From NCBI RefSeq assembly GCF_039645995.1, contig NZ_CP147920.1:2435022-2499021 (forward strand): a DNA stretch of 64,000 nucleotides, in the 5' to 3' direction. The DNA comes from Sulfurimonas sp. HSL3-1. GTDB lineage: Bacteria; Campylobacterota; Campylobacteria; Campylobacterales; Sulfurimonadaceae. The notes under the pieces are model-generated. The model was not told where the DNA came from. It searched no databases and saw only the letters and a program-made list of their open reading frames with translations. Below are positions 10,656 to 19,825 of this stretch, piece by piece; positions within the stretch are counted from its first letter, which is position 1, and each line of letters opens with the position of its first letter. The position numbers and the translations under genes were made by a program.

Positions 10656-12722
10656 TCACATCACAAAGATGGTCGGGGTGATAAGGGGGTACTTTTTCAT
10701 TTTGCGATAGATATGCTTGCGGACGACCTGGCGCAGATCGTTCTCCATCGCTTTGGGGTTTTCGATGATCCCCGGCTTGAGATTAGTCAGGAAGTGTTCC
10801 AGGACATCTTCCATCTCCTGGGCAAACGCTTTGTCCTGCTTGTCCGGCACCAAACCGAAACTGCTGACCTTCGGCTTGGAGATCAGGTGCGAATCCGCTT
10901 TGCTGACCTGGGCAACGATCATGACCATCCCCTCCGTTGCCATCTTCTGGCGGTCGATGACGATGTCGTCTTCGATCAGGTTGTTGCTCTGGTTGTCGAT
11001 GTAGGTCTTGCCTGATTTGACGGTTTTGACCTTGCGCATATACTTCGGCGTCACTTCGACACACTCGCCGTCGCTCATCAGATGGATGTTGCGCTCCGGA
11101 ACCCCGCAGGCGATTCCCGTCTCTCTGTGGCGCATAACGTGGTTGTATTCGCCGTGGATCGGCAGGAAGAATTTCGGCTGCACCAGACGCAGCATCAGCT
11201 TCTGCTCTTCCGCCCCGCCGTGACCGGAGACGTGCAGATCGCGATCGCGAGCCACTTTGGCCCCGGCGCGCTCAAGGTGGTTGAGCATCTGCGAAATGGA
11301 GCCCTCGTTGCCCGGGATCGCCCGGGAGGAGAGGATGATCAGGTCGCCCGGCTTGATCTTGATGTGGCGGTGCTCGCCGATGGCCGTTCTGAACAGTGCC
11401 GAGTTCGGCTCTCCCTGCGAACCCGTGGTGATGATGAGGACGTCCTTGTCGTTCATCCGGCTGACGTCATCCGCATCGACGAAGATGTTTTTGGGCAGCT
11501 TGATGTACTCGTACTGCATCGCCACTTCGAGGTTGCGCTCCATGGAACGGCCGATGACGCAGACCTTACGCCCGTACTTGATACCCGCCTGGATCGCCTG
11601 GAAGACGCGGTGGATGTTCGAGCTGAACGTCGAGAGGATAATGCGCCCTTTCGTTTTCGAGAAGACGCGGTCCAGCGCCGGGGCGACCGTCAGTTCGCTC
11701 GGCGTGATCTCTTTGTTGTACGAGTTCGTCGAATCCGACAGGAGTGCCAGGACGCCCTGACTGCCATAGTGCGCCAGGCGGTGCAGGTCTGCCGGGAATC
11801 CGTCAACAGGCGTATGGTCGATTTTGTAGTCACCCGTATGGATGACCGTTCCCGCCTCTGTCGTCACCGCGATAGAAGAGGAGTCGATGATGGAGTGGGT
11901 CATGTGCATCCACTCGACCTGGAAATCGTTCCCGATCTGGTATACGACGCGCTTCTCGATCGGGCGGAAGTAGCGGCGGAACTCTTTGAGATGGTGTTCG
12001 TCGAACTTGTTGCCGATCATCGCCAGCGGAAGCGCCGTACCGTACAGCGGGAACTGCATCTCTTTGTAGAGGTATGGGACCGCACCGATATGGTCTTCGT
12101 GGGCGTGGGTAATGATGACGCCGACGATCTTGTCTTTGATCTCGCGTACATAGGTGAAATCCGGGACAAGAATATCGACGCCGTGCATCTCTTCGTCCGG
12201 GAAACTCATCCCGACATCGATCAGGATCGCTTCGTTATCCGTCTCCATGACCATCATGTTTCCGCCGATCTCGCCGAGACCGCCCAGCGGGGTGATACGG
12301 ACCTTCGCCTTCACCTCCGCATCAATCTTCGTATACGGACTGACACGGACGCGCTGCGACGCCTCGTTCTGGCGCGCATTCTCCAGCAGGCTCTGCTCCG
12401 TCGGTGCCGGGGCGTTGCGGCGGCGGTTGCGGTTGCCGCCGGAACGTCCGCCGCCACTTTTCGCGCGACTTTCGCCACGGTTTTCCCCGCGGTTTTCCCC
12501 GCGGTTTTCACCCCGGTTGCCGCCACGGCCGCCGCGGCTGCGGTTCTGGCTCTGGCCTTCGCCCTCTTTTTTCGCTTCACCCTCTTTGGGTTTCTGACGG
12601 CTGCGGCTGCGGTTGCGGTTGGATGAACGGCGGCGGCGCGGTTCGCCTTCACGGTTCTGGGCCGGTTTGTTTTCTGTATTTTTCTTCGCTTCTGCGACAG
12701 GGGCTTGTGTTTCTTCTGACAT
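10656..12722 (-). CDS. rnj: ribonuclease J
   Basis: A 688-residue RNase J, the main mRNA-degrading nuclease in Campylobacterota (endonuclease and 5' exonuclease). A metallo-beta-lactamase core starts near residue 135, with the zinc motif THAHEDHIGA, then HTGDYKID, a beta-CASP domain and SGHGGAEEQ. The first 130 residues are a low-complexity basic/Gln/Gly/Asn tail with three tandem NRGE units. Helicobacter RNase J also has an N-terminal extension, needed there to work with an RNA helicase. It lies just downstream of rsmA, as in Helicobacter. Confidence 0.95.
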   Translation of the reverse strand: MSEETQAPVAEAKKNTENKPAQNREGEPRRRRSSNRNRSRSRQKPKEGEAKKEGEGQSQNRSRGGRGGNRGENRGENRGENRGESRAKSGGGRSGGNRNRRRNAPAPTEQSLLENARQNEASQRVRVSPYTKIDAEVKAKVRITPLGGLGEIGGNMMVMETDNEAILIDVGMSFPDEEMHGVDILVPDFTYVREIKDKIVGVIITHAHEDHIGAVPYLYKEMQFPLYGTALPLAMIGNKFDEHHLKEFRRYFRPIEKRVVYQIGNDFQVEWMHMTHSIIDSSSIAVTTEAGTVIHTGDYKIDHTPVDGFPADLHRLAHYGSQGVLALLSDSTNSYNKEITPSELTVAPALDRVFSKTKGRIILSTFSSNIHRVFQAIQAGIKYGRKVCVIGRSMERNLEVAMQYEYIKLPKNIFVDADDVSRMNDKDVLIITTGSQGEPNSALFRTAIGEHRHIKIKPGDLIILSSRAIPGNEGSISQMLNHLERAGAKVARDRDLHVSGHGGAEEQKLMLRLVQPKFFLPIHGEYNHVMRHRETGIACGVPERNIHLMSDGECVEVTPKYMRKVKTVKSGKTYIDNQSNNLIEDDIVIDRQKMATEGMVMIVAQVSKADSHLISKPKVSSFGLVPDKQDKAFAQEMEDVLEHFLTNLKPGIIENPKAMENDLRQVVRKHIYRKMKKYPLITPTIFVM

Positions 12723-12758
12723 CCTAACTCCTTGCAGTACGCCCCTCGGGCGTCACTG

Positions 12759-13535
12759 TTAATGTAATTGTGTATAGAGTTGGTGATAGTCTGCTGTCGA
12801 GATCTGGTGAGGGCGAACGGTAGAGGGGTAGCCGCGAGAGGATAGTGCGGCCTGGACCTCTTCTTTACCGTAGCGTGCGGAGAGATTTTTCAGCAACGTT
12901 TTGCGCGGCTGGGCAAATGCCGTTTTGAGCATCTGTTCAAACGCATCCGATGCCCGATTCGCCGTTTTTTTCATGAGCAGGACGGCAGAATCGACTTTGG
13001 GCGGCGGCGCGAACGCTTCGGGCGGGACATGGACGAGGATACTGACCTCTGCCACGCTCTGGGCTATCACACTGAGTGCACCAAAATTTTTCTCTCCAGG
13101 TGAGGCGGAGAACTTCTCCGCGACTTCACGCTGAACCATAACAAGCAGAAATTCGCACTTCGGATCGGCGAGGGCTTTGAGGATAATGTTCGTCGCGATG
13201 TAATATGGCAGGTTCGCCACCAACTCGTACGGAACATCAAGCAGCTCACTCTTCCAGTGCTCGAGGACGTCGCCGCAGTGCAGCGTCAATCGACCGGTAG
13301 TGATCTCATCCGTGAAAACTTCATTCAGGTGCTTGCATAGATCGGTATCGACCTCAAAAGCATCGACGCTTTTGACATCAACTAAAAACTTAGTTAAATC
13401 ACCTAAGCCAGGCCCGATCTCCGCAACTCTTCTGTCGCTGTCGGGCATCGCTTCGATGATCTTGCGCAAAACGCTCTGATCTTTCAGAAAATTCTGACCA
13501 AACTGTTTTTTGGCCACAATCCGTGTGTTATTCAT
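12759..13535 (-). CDS. rsmA: 16S rRNA dimethyladenosine transferase
   Basis: A 258-residue RsmA/KsgA, which dimethylates two adjacent adenines near the 3' end of 16S rRNA. It begins KKQFGQNFLKD (about 9-19), then has the SAM-binding VAEIGPGLGDLT (about 37-48) and the catalytic NLPYYI motif (about 104-109). rnj follows after 36 nt, in which a small ACGCCC/GGGCGT stem lies before the rnj ribosome site; the two genes are probably co-transcribed. Confidence 0.95.
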   Translation of the reverse strand: MNNTRIVAKKQFGQNFLKDQSVLRKIIEAMPDSDRRVAEIGPGLGDLTKFLVDVKSVDAFEVDTDLCKHLNEVFTDEITTGRLTLHCGDVLEHWKSELLDVPYELVANLPYYIATNIILKALADPKCEFLLVMVQREVAEKFSASPGEKNFGALSVIAQSVAEVSILVHVPPEAFAPPPKVDSAVLLMKKTANRASDAFEQMLKTAFAQPRKTLLKNLSARYGKEEVQAALSSRGYPSTVRPHQISTADYHQLYTQLH

Positions 13536-13587
13536 GGCACATTATACACCAATTTTCATTAACTTTGCATGCCCGAGGGGGCAAAGG

Positions 13588-15015
13588 CTACATCAGCCCC
13601 CTCAGCATAAGGTACCAGTACATCGGTTTGAGCATGTACACGTCAAAATACCACCACATCACGCGCGGTTTTTCCGGTGCCAGGAACGGGATCGTCGGTG
13701 CGAATCCCTCGTAGTTGAACTCGGCCATGATGATTTCGCCGTACTCGGTTTTCAGCGGGCAGACCGTATAGCCGTCGAACTTCTCTTTGGGCGTTTTGCC
13801 CTGCATGACCGCCAGGAGGTTGTCTTGCAGCACCGGACCGTGGTGCCGCGCCGATCCGCCGGTTTTCCCCATCGGGATACCGCAGACGTCCCCGATGCCG
13901 AAGACATTCGGGAAGCGGGGGTGCTGCAGCGTATATTTGTCCACTTCGAGCCACCCGTCGCCGCCGGCCAGCGGGGAGTTGACCACGGCATCCGGCGGGC
14001 TCATCGGCGGCACGATATGGATAAAGTCGTAAGGCATCTCGATCCTGTCGGATTTGCTCACCGTTTCATACGTGTCGAAATCCTCGTCGTACACCTCTTC
14101 ATCGTACGCATGGATATAGGTGGCGACCTTGCCCTCTACGTCAATCGATTCAAGGTGGTGGCTGAAGTAGTTGGTGATACTGTCGTAGCGTTTCTGCGCC
14201 TCGCCCAGCGCGTCGGCGATCGGTTTCAGGAAGAAAAGGTTCGGGAACGACGTCGTAAAGGCGTAATCGGCAGACAGCCCCTCCTTCTTCAGGTAGTCGG
14301 CGCTGAGGTAGAGGATCTTCTGCGGGGCGCCGCCGCATTTGATCGGCGTGTTGGGCTGGGTATAGATGACCTTCGGTTTACCGTTCTTCGCGGCTGCTTT
14401 GAGATCGTTGAACCACTCCCAGGTGATCTCCCCGCCTTTGGCGGTCCCAGCTTCGGGGTTGTTCAGGTAGACGCTGGAGATGCCGTGCGTACCGATATCG
14501 TCCTCGGTGAGCCCTTTGATGGCGTCGTAGTGGCAGACAATGCCCGTCGCAACGACCAGATAGTCGTAGGCGACCTCTTCGCCCCCGCGGGTCGTTACCC
14601 GGTTGTTGTCCGGGTCAAAGCTGGCCACTTCATCCTTGATCCAGGTCACGTCATCGGGGATAAAGTCGCTGTTGGGCTTGACAATATCCTCATGGGTATA
14701 GAGCCCCGCGGCCATAAAGATCTGTCCCGGCTGGTAGAGGTGGATCTCGTTGGGTGCGATAATCGTGATATCCGGGTCCGAAATGGCGCGGTGCAGCCGC
14801 GCCAGGGCCATGATCGCACCGGATCCGCCGCCGACGATAAGGATCTTCCCCTTCACATCGACGGCTTCCGCTGAAGCTGCCGGCGCGGTCGAGGCCAGCA
14901 CCGACGCCGCCACCGGGGAGATCCCCATCAGTTTAAGCGCATCGCGTCGACTCAGTCCCGCCGTATCCGGCAGCTCAAGTTCATCCCGCTGTTCAAGCAA
15001 CTCTTCGCGTTTCAT
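13588..15015 (-). CDS. Tat-exported sulfide:quinone oxidoreductase-like flavoprotein
   Basis: A 475-residue pyridine-nucleotide-disulfide-type flavoprotein. A twin-arginine signal (LSRRDALKLMG, about 21-31) precedes an Ala-rich cleavage region, so the enzyme should fold in the cytoplasm and work in the periplasm or on the outer face of the membrane. FAD-binding KILIVGGGSGA is at about 57-67. Cysteines in VCHYDAI, IKCGGAPQK, IGDVCGIP and TVCPLKTE match the redox-Cys pattern of sulfide:quinone oxidoreductases and flavocytochrome c sulfide dehydrogenases. It probably oxidises sulfide to sulfur with quinone as acceptor; I cannot assign the SQR subtype. Confidence 0.78.
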   Translation of the reverse strand: MKREELLEQRDELELPDTAGLSRRDALKLMGISPVAASVLASTAPAASAEAVDVKGKILIVGGGSGAIMALARLHRAISDPDITIIAPNEIHLYQPGQIFMAAGLYTHEDIVKPNSDFIPDDVTWIKDEVASFDPDNNRVTTRGGEEVAYDYLVVATGIVCHYDAIKGLTEDDIGTHGISSVYLNNPEAGTAKGGEITWEWFNDLKAAAKNGKPKVIYTQPNTPIKCGGAPQKILYLSADYLKKEGLSADYAFTTSFPNLFFLKPIADALGEAQKRYDSITNYFSHHLESIDVEGKVATYIHAYDEEVYDEDFDTYETVSKSDRIEMPYDFIHIVPPMSPPDAVVNSPLAGGDGWLEVDKYTLQHPRFPNVFGIGDVCGIPMGKTGGSARHHGPVLQDNLLAVMQGKTPKEKFDGYTVCPLKTEYGEIIMAEFNYEGFAPTIPFLAPEKPRVMWWYFDVYMLKPMYWYLMLRGLM

Positions 15016-15073
15016 CGTAGCTCCTTCTGTTTGCTCTTATTGTATGATAACTTCCGTCCTAATGACGAAAAAA

Positions 15074-15823
15074 TCACTGTTTTACCAAACTTGTTTCCCA
15101 TCCGTCGTATTGCCCCTCGAAGGCTTCCGCCCAGGCAATGATCTGAAGCGTTACCGCATCGATATCGTAGTAATACGGTGCGTCCATGCGGTAAAACTGA
15201 ACCCCGAACGGCGGGCTGACCTCCTCCGGTGGAGCATCAGCCTGCACTTTGAAGCCTTCGGTACTGATACGCTCGACGAAGCGCTCACGCCCCTCATGTT
15301 TTGAAAAAAAGGCCCGGTGCTCGATCGCCCGCCGGATGCGGAGATTGTCGCCGGCGGCTTTAAGCCGATCGCAGGTGTGGTGGTTCTGGATGAGCTGCCA
15401 CTCCCGGTCCGTAGGGAAAAGGAGTTTGCGGTACACCTCCCACTCCGTATCGAGCCGGGAACCGGATTCGTAGGTGTAATCCGTGAAAGCGCCCATCGTG
15501 GCGGCAATGACGTCGGGCCATTCAAAATCGAATTTGAGGTAATAGACAAAATGGACCTCGCCCCCCGTCACAATACGCCCGACATATTTGCCGACGCGGT
15601 AACGCAGCGCCTCCATCTCCAGCCGGTCCTCGATCTCCTTGACCATGTCCGCTTCGCTCTCAACGACGAACCCTTCGGGCGTGGCCGTGTTCAAACGGAG
15701 CTTGAGAAAGCCCACGTATCCCAGCGCATCGTTGGGGAGCGCATCGGCCACCTCGGCATTGAACGCCACGGTCGCAGGGTTTCCATCCACCGGTTTCATA
15801 TAGTTTTCCCAGATCTCCTGCAT
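15074..15823 (-). CDS. DUF695 protein with C-terminal RraB-like domain
   Basis: A 249-residue cytosolic protein. The N-terminal two thirds match DUF695 (DRLEMEALRYRVGKYVGRIVTGGEVHFVYY region). The C-terminal 110 residues resemble RraB, the inhibitor of RNase E in enterobacteria, including the YDGWET ending. Campylobacterota rely on RNase J, so an RNase E inhibitor role is doubtful and the function is unknown. It sits between the SQR-like gene (58-nt gap) and hypA (3-nt gap) on the same strand. Confidence 0.6.
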   Translation of the reverse strand: MQEIWENYMKPVDGNPATVAFNAEVADALPNDALGYVGFLKLRLNTATPEGFVVESEADMVKEIEDRLEMEALRYRVGKYVGRIVTGGEVHFVYYLKFDFEWPDVIAATMGAFTDYTYESGSRLDTEWEVYRKLLFPTDREWQLIQNHHTCDRLKAAGDNLRIRRAIEHRAFFSKHEGRERFVERISTEGFKVQADAPPEEVSPPFGVQFYRMDAPYYYDIDAVTLQIIAWAEAFEGQYDGWETSLVKQ

Positions 15824-15826
15824 GGT

Positions 15827-16168
15827 CTACTCCATTTCCAAACTCATCAGATACATCTCTTCGCCGTCAACGACGTCGACTTCCAGACTTTCGCATGCAG
15901 GGCAGCGGTACCAGACCTTCTCCAGCTCGCTTCGGCTCCCGCATTGGCGGCAGGTCAAGGTGACGGGCTGAATGTCCATCACGAAATCTGCCCCGTCGCA
16001 GACGGTCCGCTCCTTGAACGTGTTGAAGGCGATCTCGAGCAGATGCGGCTCCACGCCGCTCATGACCCCGATTTTGACGATCACCTTCGTCACACGCTCC
16101 GCCTCATGCTCCGCAGCGTGCTTCTCCACCTGTTCCAATAAAGCCTGTACAACGGAATACTCATGCAT
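15827..16168 (-). CDS. hypA: hydrogenase nickel insertion protein HypA
   Basis: A 113-residue HypA, which delivers nickel with HypB to the hydrogenase large-subunit precursor. It begins MHE, whose His2 is a nickel ligand, and has a zinc site with two CxxC pairs (CRQCG and CPACE, about 73-95). ATG at 16168 is chosen over one four codons upstream because native HypA must start MHE and GGAG lies 7 nt before it. It is separated from hypE by a 118-nt spacer (16169-16286) with no obvious promoter. Confidence 0.93.
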   Translation of the reverse strand: MHEYSVVQALLEQVEKHAAEHEAERVTKVIVKIGVMSGVEPHLLEIAFNTFKERTVCDGADFVMDIQPVTLTCRQCGSRSELEKVWYRCPACESLEVDVVDGEEMYLMSLEME

Positions 16169-16286
16169 GAAAAACTCCATGCAGAGTATTGATATTGTCC
16201 TCGGCTACGCCTACTCCATTTGTGCTCACTCTATTGCGCAGTTCCGCTTTGCTGCACCACTTCGTTACATCATGCATAACAAACTC

Positions 16287-17285
16287 CTAACAGATCCTCG
16301 GCAACAGTTCGCCCTTAGGGAGATCGAGGAAACGGCGGCTGCCGAACGCGGAGTGCAGCACCACCTTGCCCGGGTACTGCGTCGTCGCCCGGCCGATCAC
16401 CGCCGCGTCGCGGCAGAACCCGAACCGCTGCAGTGCGCTCACGGCAAAGGCCGCGTGCATCGGCGCGACGGCGGCAACGAAGGTCCCCTCGTTGGCCAGG
16501 TCCGTCGCTTCGAACCCGAACATTTCACAGATCCCCTGCACCTCATCGCTGACCTTGATCGCGGCCTCCTCGATCTCCAGGCAGACGTCGCTGTTTTCCG
16601 CCCATTCGTTCAAGACGGCGGCCAAACCGCCCCGGGTCGCGTCGCGTAGGGCACTGACGGAGATGTTTTCCGCCAGCAGCGCCTCGACGGCGGGCCAGAG
16701 CGTTTCGCAGTCGCTGCCGAGATCGGCGCTGACCTCCAGCCCCTCACGGGCCATCAGCACCGTCGCCCCGTGGCGTCCGATATCGCGCGATGCGATGATC
16801 ACGTCGCCCTCTTTGATCGCCTGAGAGGAGATCCCCTCACGCATGACCGCGCCGATACCCGCCGTATTGATAAAGAGTTTGTCGACGCTTCCCCGGGGCA
16901 CGACCTTGGTATCTCCGCAGACGATCTTCGCCCCGGACTTTTCCAGCTCCTTGGCCATACTTTCAACAATGCGTTCCAGCTCCTCGAATGCGAAGCCCTC
17001 TTCGATCATAAAGGCCGAACTGAGATAGAGCGGCTTCGCGCCCATCATAGAGAGGTCGTTGACGGTGCCGGCGACCGCCAGCTTCCCGATGTCACCCCCC
17101 TCGAAAAAGAGCGGGCTGACCGTAAAGCTGTCCGTCGTGAACGCGATCTTCCCCTGCGTCTGCAGCACCGCCGCATCCTCGGCCTTGATGAGGATGTCGT
17201 TTTTGAAATGGCGGTAGAACAGGTCGTGGATGAGCTTGTTCGTCTCTTCGCCGCCCCCGCCGTGGCTGAGTTGTACCTGTTTCAT
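16287..17285 (-). CDS. hypE: hydrogenase maturation protein HypE (carbamoyl dehydratase)
   Basis: A 332-residue HypE of the PurM-like ATP-dependent family. It receives a carbamoyl group from HypF on its C-terminal Cys and dehydrates it to the CN- ligand of the NiFe centre. The required C-terminal PRIC is present, as are the LSHGGGGEETNKLI N-terminus and the DATRGGLAAVLNE block. ATG at 17285 forms an ATGA overlap with the hypD stop; a longer start gives a non-HypE tail. Confidence 0.95.
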   Translation of the reverse strand: MKQVQLSHGGGGEETNKLIHDLFYRHFKNDILIKAEDAAVLQTQGKIAFTTDSFTVSPLFFEGGDIGKLAVAGTVNDLSMMGAKPLYLSSAFMIEEGFAFEELERIVESMAKELEKSGAKIVCGDTKVVPRGSVDKLFINTAGIGAVMREGISSQAIKEGDVIIASRDIGRHGATVLMAREGLEVSADLGSDCETLWPAVEALLAENISVSALRDATRGGLAAVLNEWAENSDVCLEIEEAAIKVSDEVQGICEMFGFEATDLANEGTFVAAVAPMHAAFAVSALQRFGFCRDAAVIGRATTQYPGKVVLHSAFGSRRFLDLPKGELLPRIC

Positions 17286-18409
17286 CCGAGCACCCCCGCA
17301 TAGCGGTAGTAGGCGTTGCACGCCCCTTCCGAACTGACCATGCAGCTGCCCAAAGGGCTGTTCGGGGTACAGGCCGTTCCAAAGACCTTGCACTCCATCG
17401 GCTTCGCGAGCCCCTTGAGGATCGTGCCGCAGATGCAGAGTTTATGGTCGTCGATGGGTTCCGTCGGCAGCACCTCTGCGAACACTTTTTCCGCATCGAG
17501 ATACGCAAATTCGTCCCGAAGCTCCAGAGCGCTGTCGGGAATATCCCCGATCCCGCGCCAGCGGAAATGGCTGCGCGGCTGCAGATACATGTCAATGAGC
17601 TGCTGGGCTTTAACGTTGCCTTCCATCGTCACCGAACGGGAGTATTCGATCTCCAGTTCGGCGCGCCCCTCTTTCTGCTGCCGTACAGCCATCAGGATCC
17701 CCTGCATCACATCGACGGGTTCGAAACCGCATACGACGACAGGGGTGCCGTACTTCTGAGGCAGCGGCGCGTAGATCTTCGCCCCGGTGATGACGCTGAC
17801 GTGCGAAGGCCCGATAAAGGCGTTGATCTTCGCCTGGCCGTCGCTCATGATCGCGTCGATCGCCGGCGGCACGAGCACATGGTTGATATGGAAATAGAGG
17901 TTGTCGACCTTCTGGGTAACTACCGCGTGCAGCAGCGCTGCCGTCATCGGCGTCGTCGTCTCAAACCCGATCGCAAAAAAGACCACCCGCTTGTCAGGGT
18001 TTTCCTTGGCGATCTTGAGCGCGTCCATCGGCGTATAGAGCGGCCGGATATCACGCCCCGCAGCCCGTTCGGCGGCCAGGGAGCTCTGCGATCCCGGCAC
18101 GCGGATCATATCGCCCAGGGTCACCAGGATCGTATCCTCCATCCGTGCCAGCGCGATGGCGTGGTCAATCCGCTCTTTGGGCATGATACAGACCGGGCAG
18201 CCGGGGCCGTGAATAAAGTCGATGTTGTCCGGCAGCAGCTGCGGCAGACCGTATTTCATAATCGTATGCGTATGGCCCCCGCACACTTCCATGATCCGCA
18301 GCGGTTCGTGCAGCGCTTTCGCCTCCTCCCCGATCTGTGCGGCCAGCATCCGGATTGTGGCGGGGTCTCTGAACCCGTCGTAAAGGTCTTTGAGTTTCAG
18401 TTCGCTCAT
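17282..18409 (-). CDS. hypD: hydrogenase maturation protein HypD
   Basis: A 375-residue HypD, the iron-sulfur scaffold that holds the Fe(CN)2CO unit with HypC. It has MEVCGGHTHTI (about 40-50), GPGCPVCIMP (about 69-78) and the C-terminal Cys cluster near CICGTILKG and CKVFGTACTP. The start overlaps the hypC stop by ATGA and the stop overlaps the hypE start by ATGA, so hypC-D-E are translationally coupled. Confidence 0.96.
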   Translation of the reverse strand: MSELKLKDLYDGFRDPATIRMLAAQIGEEAKALHEPLRIMEVCGGHTHTIMKYGLPQLLPDNIDFIHGPGCPVCIMPKERIDHAIALARMEDTILVTLGDMIRVPGSQSSLAAERAAGRDIRPLYTPMDALKIAKENPDKRVVFFAIGFETTTPMTAALLHAVVTQKVDNLYFHINHVLVPPAIDAIMSDGQAKINAFIGPSHVSVITGAKIYAPLPQKYGTPVVVCGFEPVDVMQGILMAVRQQKEGRAELEIEYSRSVTMEGNVKAQQLIDMYLQPRSHFRWRGIGDIPDSALELRDEFAYLDAEKVFAEVLPTEPIDDHKLCICGTILKGLAKPMECKVFGTACTPNSPLGSCMVSSEGACNAYYRYAGVLG

Positions 18410-18699
18410 GGTGCACCCCTGTTCTCGCAGTTGTCATCCTCCAGGACGACACGCGAGCGCTCTTCTTCGTCCATCTTCGCCAGGATCTCGTGGTAGACCT
18501 TGAGTGATTCGAGCGCGTCCTCCTCATCGATCTTGTTCATCACGAAACCGATATGGATCAGGACATAATCATCTATGTTGACGCTGCCCTCTTCCATCAG
18601 GTCCAGCCCCGCTTCGCGCTTGACACCCATTGTATCGACCACGGCACTGTTTTTCTCACGGTCGACGGAAACGACCTTTGAAGGGATAGAGAGACACAT
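18406..18699 (-). CDS. hypC: hydrogenase assembly chaperone HypC
   Basis: A 97-residue HypC. It starts MCLSIPSKVV, where Cys2 binds the iron ligand unit and the large-subunit precursor. Residues 30-60 carry the expected DYVLIHIGFVMNKID segment. It follows hypB by 1 nt and overlaps hypD by ATGA. Confidence 0.95.
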   Translation of the reverse strand: MCLSIPSKVVSVDREKNSAVVDTMGVKREAGLDLMEEGSVNIDDYVLIHIGFVMNKIDEEDALESLKVYHEILAKMDEEERSRVVLEDDNCENRGAP

Positions 18700-18700
18700 C

Positions 18701-19495
18701 TTAGCTCCTCATCCTGCGTTTGAACTCGATCCACTCGATAACGCGCTGCACGGACGCTTCGTCTTTGATGCTGACCTCCAGGATATCGACGCCCGGTTTG
18801 ATCTTGCGCGCCTCCGCCTTTTCATGTTCGATGTCGTAGTCAAAATAGGGAAGCAGGTCGGTTTTCGTGATCAGCACCAGGTCCGCCTGCCGGAACATGA
18901 CAGGATACTTTTCAATCTTGTCGCTCCCTTCGGGCACGGAAACGAGTACGATGTTCAGGTGGGAACCGACGTCATAACTGGCCGGACAAACGAGGTTGCC
19001 GACGTTCTCGATAAAACAGACATCCAGGTCATCAAGCGGCATGTCGTGCAGCCCCTCGTGCACCATGAACGCATCGAGGTGGCAGGCGCTGCCCGTCTGG
19101 ATCTGGTAGGCAGGTACCCCCTTAGCCTTGATGCGCTCGGCATCCCGGCTCGTTTCCAGGTCCCCCTCGATCACGCCGAAGCGGAAAGGGGCACGTTCCG
19201 CCATCTGCTCCAGCAGGGTCGTCTTCCCGCTGCCCGGACTGCTCATCAGGTTGATGGAGAGCACCCCGTGGTCGTCGAAGTGGGCACGGTTATGGCCCGC
19301 TTCGTGATCGTTCTTGTCCAGGATCTTTGTAATCACATCGATCGTCTTCTTGTCATTAAGCTGCGGATTATGGTGCAGCGTCTCGTGCGCCGCCTGATGG
19401 GCATGCGAATGCCCGTGGTGGTCATGATCGTGCTCATGATCATGATGGTGTCCGTGTGAATGTTCCGTCACACTGCAGCCGCAATCTTTACACAT
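18701..19495 (-). CDS. hypB: hydrogenase nickel incorporation GTPase HypB
   Basis: A 264-residue HypB. The N-terminus has the high-affinity nickel motif MCKDCGC and then a His/Asp-rich run (about 12-33) that can store nickel. The SIMIBI GTPase domain has NLMSSPGSGKTTLLEQ (P-loop, about 84-99) and the metal-binding TGSACHLDA. It is the first gene of the leftward hypB-C-D-E-(A) operon. A TGAAT-N4-ATTCA operator lies 230 nt upstream at the likely promoter. Confidence 0.95.
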   Translation of the reverse strand: MCKDCGCSVTEHSHGHHHDHEHDHDHHGHSHAHQAAHETLHHNPQLNDKKTIDVITKILDKNDHEAGHNRAHFDDHGVLSINLMSSPGSGKTTLLEQMAERAPFRFGVIEGDLETSRDAERIKAKGVPAYQIQTGSACHLDAFMVHEGLHDMPLDDLDVCFIENVGNLVCPASYDVGSHLNIVLVSVPEGSDKIEKYPVMFRQADLVLITKTDLLPYFDYDIEHEKAEARKIKPGVDILEVSIKDEASVQRVIEWIEFKRRMRS

Positions 19496-19724
19496 ATTTT
19501 CTCCTTCTCAACCCGTCATAACCCGGGCCCTTTCATAGTATTGGTATTCTCTCATAAAGAAACAAACACCGGTGATCATCGAGGATGATACCGACGAAAC
19601 TGCCAAAAAAGACTGAGGATTTCCGCCCGCGCCGCTCATCCGTATTCCGACGAATCTCCACAGCGGCAGCGCTCCTGGGGGCGCAGGCATCCTACCGATT
19701 TCATTGCGTATTTCTTTCTGCAAA

Positions 19725-19738
19725 TGAATAAGTATTCA
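19725..19738. promoter_or_regulatory. TGAAT-N4-ATTCA operator, hypB / zinc-ribbon gene divergent region
   Basis: TGAAT-AAGT-ATTCA has perfect arms. A minus-strand TATAAT (19755-19750) would start transcription near 19743 toward hypB, placing the site over the first transcribed bases. It is also 87 nt upstream of the rightward gene at 19826. The gap 19496-19825 otherwise shows no gene; a short frame at 19508-19723 lacks support. See the same motif at 29639, 38906 and 41954. Confidence 0.7.
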
Positions 19739-19825
19739 GTTTTATATTAATTATAGTCTTGTTATGTAAAATTAAACTAAAAAAACGTCACTCTTATATA
19801 GCTTTGGAACCGGGAAAGGCGAAGG

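Noticed and set aside
10366..10710. possible 114-residue gene in the pyrE-rnj gap
   Set aside because: No family resemblance, odd composition, and it runs into the end of rnj on the other strand.
12470..12530. short tandem repeats considered as a CRISPR or satellite
   Set aside because: They are in frame and encode the NRGE units of the RNase J tail; there are no spacers.
11082..12626. 514-codon open frame on the plus strand
   Set aside because: Antisense shadow of rnj; its Ala/Val-rich end only mirrors the repetitive RNase J tail.
19508..19723. 71-codon frame upstream of hypB
   Set aside because: No ribosome site or domain; it lies in the probable hypB leader.
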